Shown here one piece after another: positions 1 to 5,594 of a DNA stretch of 5,636 bases; position 1 is the first letter of the stretch; every line of letters begins with the position of its first letter. Source of the DNA: Sedimentisphaerales bacterium (GTDB lineage: Bacteria; Planctomycetota; Phycisphaerae; Sedimentisphaerales; Anaerobacaceae); NCBI GenBank assembly GCA_016933985.1, contig JAFGTU010000348.1, positions 1 to 5,636 on the forward strand. Reading direction: 5' to 3'. Below the pieces are notes generated by a model. That model saw only the letters and a program-made list of their open reading frames with translations, did no database searches and was not told the origin of the DNA. The position numbers and the translations under genes were made by a program.

Positions 1-566
1 ACCGTAGCCAACAAGTCGGCGTGCCGGGCGTCGGTGACGAGGGCAAAACCGGCGAGCTTCGTGGCGACCATGGGAGGCATCGGCGGCATTGTCCCCTGTG
101 GTGTGATTTGCGAGACTCCAAGACCATCGGGCCGGCCTACATTGGGGCTGGCGAGAAATGCGTCGTAGCTCGTGACGGGGACGAGCACGGCCTGAAATAC
201 GCTGCCGTTGGGATCGGCGGCGCCGGGCATCGGCATTGCAAAAAAGCCGAATGTCCCGTTCATATTCACGCCAGCTAACTGTGGGTCGCCCAGGATGCCG
301 GCAAACTGCATCTGCGCGAGCATGGACAGGGCCAAAGGCAGAGGCGAGAGCCCGGTAAGGAATTGGTCCATCTGGCTGAGCGTGTAGCTGAAATTGTTGA
401 TTCGCGTGCAGGCGATGCTGTCTGCGGGGACGACTCCGAGCAGGCCCGGGCTCTGGGCGCCGGGGTTCGACGGAGGCCGAGCTTGAAACGCGCCAAAGGC
501 AGGGGCCAGAGCCAATGCCGTCAAGGCTCCGAACAAAACGACGTGTTTTAGTCTTAGAGTATTCAC
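1..566 (-). CDS. Secreted protein of unknown function, 5' part only (GTG start, runs off the left edge)
   Basis: The minus strand is open from a GTG at 566-564 to the window edge: 188 codons with no stop. The N-terminus is a good signal peptide: basic start (NTLRLKH), hydrophobic core (VVLFGALTALALAPAF), and likely cleavage after Gly25 (Ala-Phe-Gly) or Ala23. A Pro/Gly/Ser-rich linker follows (about 29-44), then 'VVPADSIACTRINNF' (45-59), an amphipathic stretch up to about residue 92, a hydrophobic strand 'GTFGFFAMPMPG' (104-115), 'FQAVLVPVTSYDAFL' (124-138), and 'KLAGFALVTDARHADLL' (170-186). The opening 'P.D......R..N' and the later 'FALVTDA.HADLL' recall DUF3352-like secreted proteins, but this is a weak impression and I assign no function. 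GTG is chosen because it carries the signal peptide and has a GAGGG site 8 nt upstream. The gene is divergent from the beta-helix gene, so shared regulation is possible but not shown. The 3' end is outside the window. Confidence 0.85.
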   Translation of the reverse strand, partial: MNTLRLKHVVLFGALTALALAPAFGAFQARPPSNPGAQSPGLLGVVPADSIACTRINNFSYTLSQMDQFLTGLSPLPLALSMLAQMQFAGILGDPQLAGVNMNGTFGFFAMPMPGAADPNGSVFQAVLVPVTSYDAFLASPNVGRPDGLGVSQITPQGTMPPMPPMVATKLAGFALVTDARHADLLAT

Positions 567-574
567 TTTTCTTA

Positions 575-579
575 CCCTC
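575..579 (-). promoter_or_regulatory. Ribosome binding site for the minus-strand GTG gene
   Basis: Read on the minus strand, GAGGG lies 8 nt upstream of the GTG at 566-564, separated by TAAGAAAA. This spacing supports GTG as the real start, which matters because no ATG is available for a full signal peptide. Confidence 0.7.
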
Positions 580-621
580 ACTATAGTAACAAGTTCATCT
601 TCCTGTAAAACGGCCACTACC

Positions 622-650
622 ATAATACAACATTTTGCGGGGAATTGCAA
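622..650 (-). promoter_or_regulatory. Sigma-70-like promoter of the minus-strand gene
   Basis: On the minus strand, TTGCAA (650-645) is followed after exactly 17 nt by TATTAT (627-622). The -35 matches the consensus at 4 of 6 positions and the -10 at 5 of 6. The predicted transcript would start near 615 and leave a leader of about 50 nt before the GTG at 566. TTGCAA is its own reverse complement. This is a prediction from sequence only. Confidence 0.55.
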
Positions 651-822
651 GGCAAACCGGGCGATTCTGTTTTTTTGACGGCGGGAGCCGGGGCACAGGT
701 TACCGGGGATGAACAGCGTTTTTTGGGGTTTTTAGGGTCTTTCTCCGACCTTGGCGGAACAGTCTCGTGTGTAGTATGTCGGACGTGGGATGTCGTATTT
801 TGGTGTCGGATGAGATTCTTGC
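651..822. other. Intergenic stretch between the divergent promoters
   Basis: This sequence lies between the two predicted promoters and is the likely control region of both genes. It is GT-rich on the plus strand, with runs of T (about 669-675 and 720-724, then T/G-rich to 733). It stays open in the frame of the downstream gene, but I see no ribosome binding site, signal peptide or domain that would make that coding. The only structure I found is the TGTCGGA repeat cluster listed separately. No tRNA, riboswitch or terminator is recognisable. Confidence 0.5.
777..810. repeat. Short TGTCGGA direct repeats upstream of the plus-strand promoter
   Basis: TGTCGGA occurs at 777-783 and 804-810, with a partial TGTCG at 791-795 between them, so copies start 14 and 13 nt apart. 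An inverted TCCGA sits at 744-748. The cluster ends 12 nt before the predicted -35 box, a place where an activator could bind. Motifs this short can arise by chance. Confidence 0.25.
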
Positions 823-851
823 TTGCTTCGCCCCCTTTACTGTGCTATAAT
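823..851 (+). promoter_or_regulatory. Extended -10 sigma-70 promoter of the beta-helix gene
   Basis: TTGCTT (823-828) is followed after 17 nt by a perfect TATAAT (846-851), which is preceded by TGC (843-845), an extended -10 element. Transcription should start near 858, giving a leader of about 30 nt that contains the ribosome binding site. Its position inside the upstream open frame argues that translation starts at 888, not at the TTG at 645. Confidence 0.75.
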
Positions 852-873
852 TCGGCTTGTAGAACTAATTTTC

Positions 874-879
874 GAGGAG
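874..879 (+). promoter_or_regulatory. Ribosome binding site of the beta-helix gene
   Basis: GAGGAG lies 8 nt upstream of the ATG at 888-890. Together with the promoter just upstream and the signal peptide starting at this ATG, it fixes the start codon. Confidence 0.85.
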
Positions 880-887
880 TTGAAAAT

Positions 888-965
888 ATGAAGTGGAAGA
901 TAAGTGCGAGAATGTGCCCGGCGGTATTGCTGCTCAGCCTGTGTCTAATCCGGCCGGCCTGGGCA
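888..965 (+). other. Signal peptide (residues 1-26)
   Basis: A basic N-terminus (Lys2, Lys4, Arg8) precedes the hydrophobic core 'AVLLLSLCLI' and an Ala-Trp-Ala cleavage site before Arg27. There is no twin-arginine motif. The Cys at position 19 lies inside the hydrophobic core without a proper lipobox, so general Sec export with signal peptidase I is the best reading. Confidence 0.85.
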
Positions 966-3900
966 AGAATAATCACCGTCGATGACGACGCTGCCGCAGA
1001 CTTCAACAACATCCAGGCCGCAATAGACGACGCAGCCGACTGGGACATAGTCGAGGTCAAACCCGGGACATACACCGGCCCCGGAAACTATAACATCAGC
1101 TTTAATGGCAAACCCATAACCGTCCGCGGCACAAATCCCGATGACTTCGAGGTCGTCGCCGAAACCGTGATTGACTGTAATCAGCAGGGCTGCGGATTCA
1201 TATTGGAAAGCAGCGAAGACACAGACTCGGTCCTCTATGGACTTACAATCACCGGCGGGAGCCCCGGAATAACCATTGCGGGCAGCGGTGCGAGAGTACT
1301 CGCCTGCCGATTCACCGACAATGGCGGCGTCATGGAGTGCGAAAATTCCACCGCCCTTATTGGCAGTTGTCTTTTTAGCGAAAACACGACGAGCGAAGGC
1401 GGAGCGATTCGCAGTTATAGTAGCACCCTGACTGTTTCGGACTGCTCGTTCAACGAGAACACCGGCATACAGCGCGGCGGAGCAATGTTTAACCTGAATA
1501 GCACTTTGATAGTAAACAATTGCACATTCGAGGCGAACAGAGGAATCTTGACAGGCGGTGCGCTGCATATCGAGAACTCTAATGCAGCAATCACTAATTG
1601 CCGTTTTGAGAACAATACGGGCAACTACGGCGCGGCAACATACAACTATCAGGGAAGGATCACGTTTCTCAACTGCAAATTCGTCGGTAATTCGTCTGTT
1701 AATGCAGGAACGGTGTGCAACTACCACAGTAACCCTATATTCACGAACTGCCTTTTCAGCCAGGGCACCGGCAACGTCGAAAGACCAAAAGAATACGGCG
1801 GCATAGTCTTCGGTTTATTCCAGAGCAACCCTATATTATCTAACTGCACATTCGTCGGTTATTCCAGTAGTATGCGCGTGTTTGAATCCAGTAAGCCTGT
1901 TATAAACAACTGCATCTTCTGGAGCGACCTCTTAGGCGAGGAGATCGGCAGCGATACCGCTTTGATTACGTATTCGAATATACGCGGCGGCTATCCCGGC
2001 GAGGGCAATATCAACGCGGACCCGTGTTTTGCAGATGAGGATTACGGCAATTACCGTCCCCAGCCGGACTCACCCTGCGTCAATGCCGGCGACAATTCCG
2101 CGGTACCACCGGCTATCTTGACCGACCTAATGGGCAACCCCCGCATCTATGATGGATCAGTCGATATGGGCTGCTACGAGTATGCCGGGCCTGTTATTAT
2201 ATATGTTGACGCCAATGCGCCGGGGCAAGAGACCGGCAAGTGCTGGACCGATGCTTACACGGACCTCCAGCCGGCTCTGCTCGAGGCCCTGGCCGGCGAC
2301 GAGATTCGCGTCGCCGGTGGTGTCTATCCGCCCGGGCCTCTGCCCGGCTTTCCTTACCCGACTTACATATCTTATCCGACTTGCACAACTTCAGAAGATG
2401 CTGCGACTTACGAAGGCGACAAGCCTCCGGTCTATCCATCGCCGAAGTACCCCAATTCAAAATTCTACTACTTCGGTCTGAAGCACGCGGTATTACTTTC
2501 GGGCGGCTACGCGGGGGCCGCCGGAGCCGATCCTGACGAGCGAAATATCCGCCTGTATGAGACTATTCTCACGGGGGATCCCAACGGACGAAACTCTCAA
2601 GGCACGGACCTCTATGCCCTCATCAACAACAGCTATCACGTTGTTGTAGCCCGGCATGTTGACGAGACCGCCGTCATCGACGGATTTACCATTACCGAAG
2701 GCTGGAATTTCACTCCCACGGTATCGGGCTCGATGTACGATCCGGATGGATTCGGCGCAGGAATGTATATCGAAAGGGCCTCTCCGACAATTCGGAACTG
2801 CACTTTTATAAGGAATTACGCCGAATATGGCGGCGCCGTCGCCTGTTGCAACGCCGATCCGATATTCATCAACTGTATCTTCACCGTCAATTACGCCTCT
2901 CTCGGCATGTACTCCCGGTTCGTTCGTTATTATCCCGCAGACGGCGAGGGCGGAGCTATTTGCTCGGCGTATAGTCATGTAATGCTCAAGAACTGTACAA
3001 TCGCAAGAAACTTCGCGGGCGATGAAGGCGGCGCGATTGCGGTCGGGCCTTGCTGCAAGACCAGTGGCTTGCCGCCGTACAGACCGACGACGTTCGAACT
3101 GGTCAACTGCATTGTTTATAATAACCTGCCCAGCGAGATAGATTGCGCCCCGGACAACGCCTGGATTGTATATAGCAACGTCGAAGGCGGGTGGGCCGGC
3201 GAAGGCAATATCGATGTTGACCCGGTTCTAACCTGGGACGGGCATCTTATGGCGCCCTCGCCATGTATCGACGCGGGGGATCCAAATGACCCGGCGATGG
3301 ACGGAGAAATCGATATCGACCACGAAGCTCGTATTCGCGATGGGCGGATCGATATGGGAGCCGATGAATTTCTCGATAGCGACGGGGACGGGTTGCCCGA
3401 TTGGTTTGAATTGAGATACTTCGACGATCCCAACGCAGCGAATCCTTCAGCCGATTCCGACGACGACAGTTGGACCAACCTGGATGAGTATACAAACTGC
3501 TCGCTGCCCAACGTGTCACCGGTCAATTACTATGTCGATCCCATCACCGGTTCGGGTCATTATGACGGGCTGGCGCCCGAATGGGACGGCCAGCACGGCC
3601 CGCTCACAAACCTCTATGACGCCGTCCTTAAATGCAGGCTCAATCATAACGACAACATTATTCTTGCCCGTACTACGCACTATATTCCAAATAGTTATCT
3701 ATCGTATAAGCCGGGCGGGCACCTGCTCGGTAAGGCTCTGACTATTCGCAGCACAAACCCCGCCGATCCATGTGTTGTAGCAGCCACTATCGTCACCGGA
3801 GTGCCAAGAGCATTCACTTTGGTCGAGAACGAGGGGCCCGGAACGCTTATTGAAGGAATCACGATTGCCGACGGTAATGCGCTCGATCCCTGCCCCGGAG

Positions 3901-5594
3901 GCTTCTGTCCCGGTGGAGAGCGAATACAATATGACGAGCCGCACGGAGGGGGCATACTCTGTCGATTTACAAACCCGACTATCAGAAGCTGCGTTATCAG
4001 GAATAACAACGCCAAGAGTTATGGCGGCGGAATATACGTCGAGCGTGCGAAGCCATCCATTATCGATTGCACAATAACCAACAACACATCCGGCTATCGA
4101 GGCGGGGGAATCTCCTGTGGGACCTGGGAGACGTCCGGCGGTAGCCCGATGATTAAGGGATGCACTATCACGAACAACTCCGCTCCGGGGGGCGCGGCCA
4201 TATACTGCCGAGACGCCAAGCCAACTATCAAAAACTGTATAATCGCCGGGAATCTCGGCGACGATTACGGGGCCGTCTATCTTTCTGATGACAGCGATTC
4301 AACCGTAACAAATTGCAGTATTGTCGGCAATAGCCAAGGGGGGCTGTATCATCGCGGTGACGGTGCGACAATTACCAACAGTATCATCTGGGCTAACCGC
4401 ACCTCGGCGATCACTGACATCACGGGCGGAGTTTCCGTCAGGTACTCGAATATCGAAGGAGGTTTCGCGGGGCCGGCTGTTGTGGATATCGATCCACAAT
4501 TCGCCGCTCCGGGCTACTGGCGGTTAAACAGCACGCCTGAGGATCCCAACTATGATCCAAACGATATCTCCTGGGTCCACGGCGATTACCACTTGAAGAG
4601 CGAAGGTTGGCGATGGGATCCAGCTCATCAAAACTGGACATGGGACGATGTTACAAGCCAGTGTGTCGATACGGGCGATCCGACTTTTCCGCTCGGTGAT
4701 GAGCCACTGTCAATCCCACTTGATCCGACGAACTATTGGGGCGTCAACCTGTACATAAACAAGGGGGCTTACGGGGGCACGACCGAGGCGAGTATCCCGC
4801 CGAACGATTGGGGCATGCCCGGCGATTACAATAATGACGGTGTGATCAGCTTTGTGGAATACGCGATATGGGCGGACGATTTTGTGTACACATATACCGG
4901 CCGTCCTCCCAACGTAAAAGCAGACCTGAGTGAACTGGCCGAATTCTGTAGTCAATGGCTTGGCACGACCTGGAATTTCTCCCCGCCGCAGAGAGGGGCC
5001 TCGGACCCCGATCCCGCCGATGGAGCCGTCAACATCAGCGCATATACTGTGCTGACCTGGCAGCCCGGCGCAGACGCCATATCGCACGACGTCTATTTCG
5101 GCACAACGAATCCCCCTGAATTCCAGATGAACCAAACGGCTGCAACGTTTGATCCGGGGCCACTGGCCTATGAAACAACCTATTACTGGCGAATCGACGA
5201 ACGGAATCACATCGGCCGAGTCACAGGGGCCATCTGGAGTTTTACCACGCAAGAGGAAAAGACGCGGCGGTGTTTTCCGGCGGATACTCCTGTGTGGGTG
5301 GATGGGAAACTCGTGCCAATCGTAGATGTGGTCCCAGGGCAGAAGGTCGGGCGGGCTGATGGTTCGGCTGAGGTCGAATGGATTCAGGAGCATGGTGTGG
5401 GAGCGTATGATTGTTACGATGTGGTGTTTGAAAGTGGAAATCCCATCGTCGTTGTACATTCGCACCAATTCCTGACTGTCTCCGGCGAATGGGTGGCGGT
5501 GGAGAATCTGAGCAGCGGCTCGAAGCTTCAATCTCTGAACGGGCCGATGGCTGAGGTACTCCCGGTTGTTTGGACCAGGATGTTAGGTCTTTAA
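888..5594 (+). CDS. Secreted multi-domain beta-helix protein with dockerin-like, Fn3-like and C-terminal Hint domains (1568 aa)
   Basis: The protein is exported and probably extracellular or cell-surface. Residues 1-26 are a signal peptide (MKWK start, core AVLLLSLCLI, cleavage after Ala-Trp-Ala). Then come three right-handed parallel beta-helix modules (about 27-435, 436-828 and 880-1305), an Asp-rich calcium-binding-type linker (830-870), a dockerin-like EF-hand segment (1312-1358), a fibronectin-III-like module (1366-1454) and a Hint domain from Cys1462 to the end. Helix coils repeat a pattern like N-C-x-[FI]-x-x-N-x-x-x-x-x-G-G-[AG]. Such folds often bind or cleave polysaccharides, but I see no recognisable lyase active site, so adhesion, scaffolding and carbohydrate processing all remain possible. 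The dockerin-like part suggests calcium-dependent docking. The ATG at 888 is chosen for its promoter, ribosome binding site and signal peptide. The Hint domain is shorter than usual. No partner gene follows within the window. Confidence 0.93.
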   Translation: MKWKISARMCPAVLLLSLCLIRPAWARIITVDDDAAADFNNIQAAIDDAADWDIVEVKPGTYTGPGNYNISFNGKPITVRGTNPDDFEVVAETVIDCNQQGCGFILESSEDTDSVLYGLTITGGSPGITIAGSGARVLACRFTDNGGVMECENSTALIGSCLFSENTTSEGGAIRSYSSTLTVSDCSFNENTGIQRGGAMFNLNSTLIVNNCTFEANRGILTGGALHIENSNAAITNCRFENNTGNYGAATYNYQGRITFLNCKFVGNSSVNAGTVCNYHSNPIFTNCLFSQGTGNVERPKEYGGIVFGLFQSNPILSNCTFVGYSSSMRVFESSKPVINNCIFWSDLLGEEIGSDTALITYSNIRGGYPGEGNINADPCFADEDYGNYRPQPDSPCVNAGDNSAVPPAILTDLMGNPRIYDGSVDMGCYEYAGPVIIYVDANAPGQETGKCWTDAYTDLQPALLEALAGDEIRVAGGVYPPGPLPGFPYPTYISYPTCTTSEDAATYEGDKPPVYPSPKYPNSKFYYFGLKHAVLLSGGYAGAAGADPDERNIRLYETILTGDPNGRNSQGTDLYALINNSYHVVVARHVDETAVIDGFTITEGWNFTPTVSGSMYDPDGFGAGMYIERASPTIRNCTFIRNYAEYGGAVACCNADPIFINCIFTVNYASLGMYSRFVRYYPADGEGGAICSAYSHVMLKNCTIARNFAGDEGGAIAVGPCCKTSGLPPYRPTTFELVNCIVYNNLPSEIDCAPDNAWIVYSNVEGGWAGEGNIDVDPVLTWDGHLMAPSPCIDAGDPNDPAMDGEIDIDHEARIRDGRIDMGADEFLDSDGDGLPDWFELRYFDDPNAANPSADSDDDSWTNLDEYTNCSLPNVSPVNYYVDPITGSGHYDGLAPEWDGQHGPLTNLYDAVLKCRLNHNDNIILARTTHYIPNSYLSYKPGGHLLGKALTIRSTNPADPCVVAATIVTGVPRAFTLVENEGPGTLIEGITIADGNALDPCPGGFCPGGERIQYDEPHGGGILCRFTNPTIRSCVIRNNNAKSYGGGIYVERAKPSIIDCTITNNTSGYRGGGISCGTWETSGGSPMIKGCTITNNSAPGGAAIYCRDAKPTIKNCIIAGNLGDDYGAVYLSDDSDSTVTNCSIVGNSQGGLYHRGDGATITNSIIWANRTSAITDITGGVSVRYSNIEGGFAGPAVVDIDPQFAAPGYWRLNSTPEDPNYDPNDISWVHGDYHLKSEGWRWDPAHQNWTWDDVTSQCVDTGDPTFPLGDEPLSIPLDPTNYWGVNLYINKGAYGGTTEASIPPNDWGMPGDYNNDGVISFVEYAIWADDFVYTYTGRPPNVKADLSELAEFCSQWLGTTWNFSPPQRGASDPDPADGAVNISAYTVLTWQPGADAISHDVYFGTTNPPEFQMNQTAATFDPGPLAYETTYYWRIDERNHIGRVTGAIWSFTTQEEKTRRCFPADTPVWVDGKLVPIVDVVPGQKVGRADGSAEVEWIQEHGVGAYDCYDVVFESGNPIVVVHSHQFLTVSGEWVAVENLSSGSKLQSLNGPMAEVLPVVWTRMLGL
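966..2192 (+). other. Beta-helix module 1 (residues 27-435)
   Basis: The module opens with the N-cap typical of these proteins ('DFNNIQAAIDDA...IVEVKPGTYTG'), in which an alpha helix precedes the first coil. About eight coils follow with recurrent Asn/Asp-Cys-x-Phe, for example 'SDCSFNEN', 'NNCTFEAN', 'TNCRFENN', 'LNCKFVGN' and 'TNCLF', each followed by a Gly-rich turn. It closes with 'YSNIRGG', 'SPCVNAGD' and 'VDMGCYEY' (425-432). The Cys recur at the same coil position, so they probably stack inside the helix rather than form disulfides; that is inference from the periodicity. Confidence 0.8.
1971..2030 (+). repeat. Helix-end motif, copy 1 (residues 362-381)
   Basis: First of three 60-nt, 20-codon units sharing Y-S-N-[IV]-x-G-G-[YWF]-x-G and ending in [AVI]-D-P-x-[FL]. 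This copy has GEGNIN in the middle. It marks the exit of beta-helix 1. Confidence 0.8.
2193..3371 (+). other. Beta-helix module 2 (residues 436-828)
   Basis: The module restarts with 'IIYVDANAPG' and an N-cap 'YTDLQPALLEALAGDEIRVAGGVY'. A long insertion (about 480-530) is rich in Pro and Tyr and precedes 'LSGGYAG', 'DERN' and 'ETILTGD', the usual lead-in to such coils. The coils include 'GMYIERASPTIRNCTF' (626-641) and 'NCIF' and 'NCTI' repeats. It ends with 'YSNVEGGWAGEGNID', 'SPCIDAGD' and 'RIDMGADEF' (to 828). The insertion is the main difference from modules 1 and 3 and could be the part that gives specificity; this is inference. Confidence 0.75.
3171..3230 (+). repeat. Helix-end motif, copy 2 (residues 762-781)
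   Basis: Second copy of the 20-codon unit, with YSNVEGGWAGEGNID followed by VDP. It has the same length as the other two copies and sits at the exit of beta-helix 2. Confidence 0.8.
3375..3497 (+). other. Asp-rich thrombospondin-3-like linker (residues 830-870)
   Basis: The sequence 'DSDGDGLPDWFE' (830-841) and, about 25 residues later, 'ADSDDDSWTNLDEY' (855-868) form two Asp/Gly calcium-binding-type loops, each followed by an aromatic/acidic helix start. This layout is common in thrombospondin type 3-like linkers of secreted bacterial proteins. Here it joins beta-helix 2 to beta-helix 3 and would stiffen in calcium. Calcium binding is inferred from the motif. Confidence 0.7.
3525..4802 (+). 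other. Beta-helix module 3 (residues 880-1305)
   Basis: The module begins 'NYYVDPITGSG' and has an N-cap, 'GPLTNLYDAVLKCRLNHND', before the coils. 'GLTI/GITIADGNA'-type strands lead to coils such as 'GIYVERAKPSIIDCTITNN' (1049-1067), 'IKGCTITNNSAPGGA' and 'IKNCIIAGN'. It ends with 'YSNIEGGFAG' (1186-1195), the Trp-rich segment 'WVHGDYHLKSEGWRWDP', 'SQCVDTGDP' and 'INKGAYGGT' (1290-1298). The Trp-rich 'HLKSEGWRWD' segment is absent from modules 1 and 2. Confidence 0.78.
4443..4502 (+). repeat. Helix-end motif, copy 3 (residues 1186-1205)
   Basis: Third copy of the 20-codon unit. It begins YSNIEGGFAG and ends DIDPQF, but its middle is PAVV rather than EGNI, so it has diverged most. The length is still exactly 60 nt. 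Confidence 0.75.
4821..4961 (+). other. Dockerin-like segment with one intact EF-hand loop (residues 1312-1358)
   Basis: A 12-residue calcium loop is visible: Asp1313, Asn1315, Asp1317, Val1319, Ser1321 and Glu1324 fall at loop positions 1, 3, 5, 7, 9 and 12. The helix 'YAIWADDF' follows. The second half keeps the helix 'DLSELAEFCSQWL' (1346-1358), but the Asp/Asn-rich loop that should precede it is replaced by 'TGRPPNVKA'. It therefore looks like a dockerin type I repeat pair with a degenerate second loop. Planctomycetes carry many such segments without cellulosomes, so the partner is unknown. Confidence 0.7.
4983..5249 (+). other. Fibronectin-III-like module (residues 1366-1454)
   Basis: The sequence runs 'DPDPADGAVNIS...VLTWQPGADAISHDVYFGT...FDPGPLAYETTYYWRIDERN...GAIWSFTT'. 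The conserved Trp1391, the 'YYWRID' strand (1432-1437) and the closing 'WSFTT' are the hallmarks of a beta-sandwich of the Fn3 type that is very frequent in planctomycete secreted proteins. It probably acts as a spacer or carbohydrate contact between the dockerin-like segment and the Hint domain. Confidence 0.8.
5271..5591 (+). other. C-terminal Hint (hedgehog/intein-type) domain, shortened (residues 1462-1568)
   Basis: Hint domains cleave or splice proteins by an N-to-S acyl shift at their first Cys. The block A features are here: Cys1462 opens 'CFPADTPVWVDGKLVPIVDVVPGQKV' (given in parts: Cys-Phe, Asp-Thr-Pro-Val, Pro-Ile, Pro-Gly-Gln-Lys-Val). 'YDCYDVVFESGNPIVVV' (1507-1523) leads to 'HSHQF' (1524-1528), with His1526 at the block B His. 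'GEWVAVENLSSGSKL' (1533-1547) matches the usual W..A..L..G..L. The Thr normally three residues before that His is Val1523. The chain ends about 20 residues after this block, so the final strand region and any terminal His-Asn are absent. Splicing is therefore excluded; N-terminal cleavage after Arg1461 is possible but unproven. Confidence 0.75.

Noticed and set aside
21..551. Short plus- and minus-strand ORFs (21-278, 275-496 and 363-551)
   Set aside because: They overlap the GTG-initiated minus-strand gene in other frames, and their products are basic and low in complexity, as expected for shadows.
645..887. N-terminal extension of the beta-helix protein from a TTG at 645
   Set aside because: The frame is open, but the extended -10 promoter (823-851), the ribosome binding site (874-879) and the signal peptide all point to the ATG at 888. 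The 81 extra residues show no domain or signal.
945..1727. 260-codon minus-strand ORF opposite beta-helix 1
   Set aside because: It is antisense to a well-supported coding region. Its sequence has no domain, signal or ribosome binding site, and long antisense frames are expected in GC-rich coding DNA.
4710..5531. 273-codon minus-strand ORF opposite the dockerin, Fn3 and Hint region
   Set aside because: It is the shadow of the real gene. The product is rich in Arg, His and Ile with no recognisable fold, and no promoter or ribosome binding site was seen.
5271..5594. Full self-splicing intein
   Set aside because: There is no C-terminal His-Asn and no downstream extein, and all frames close by 5599. 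A shortened Hint domain is the better description.
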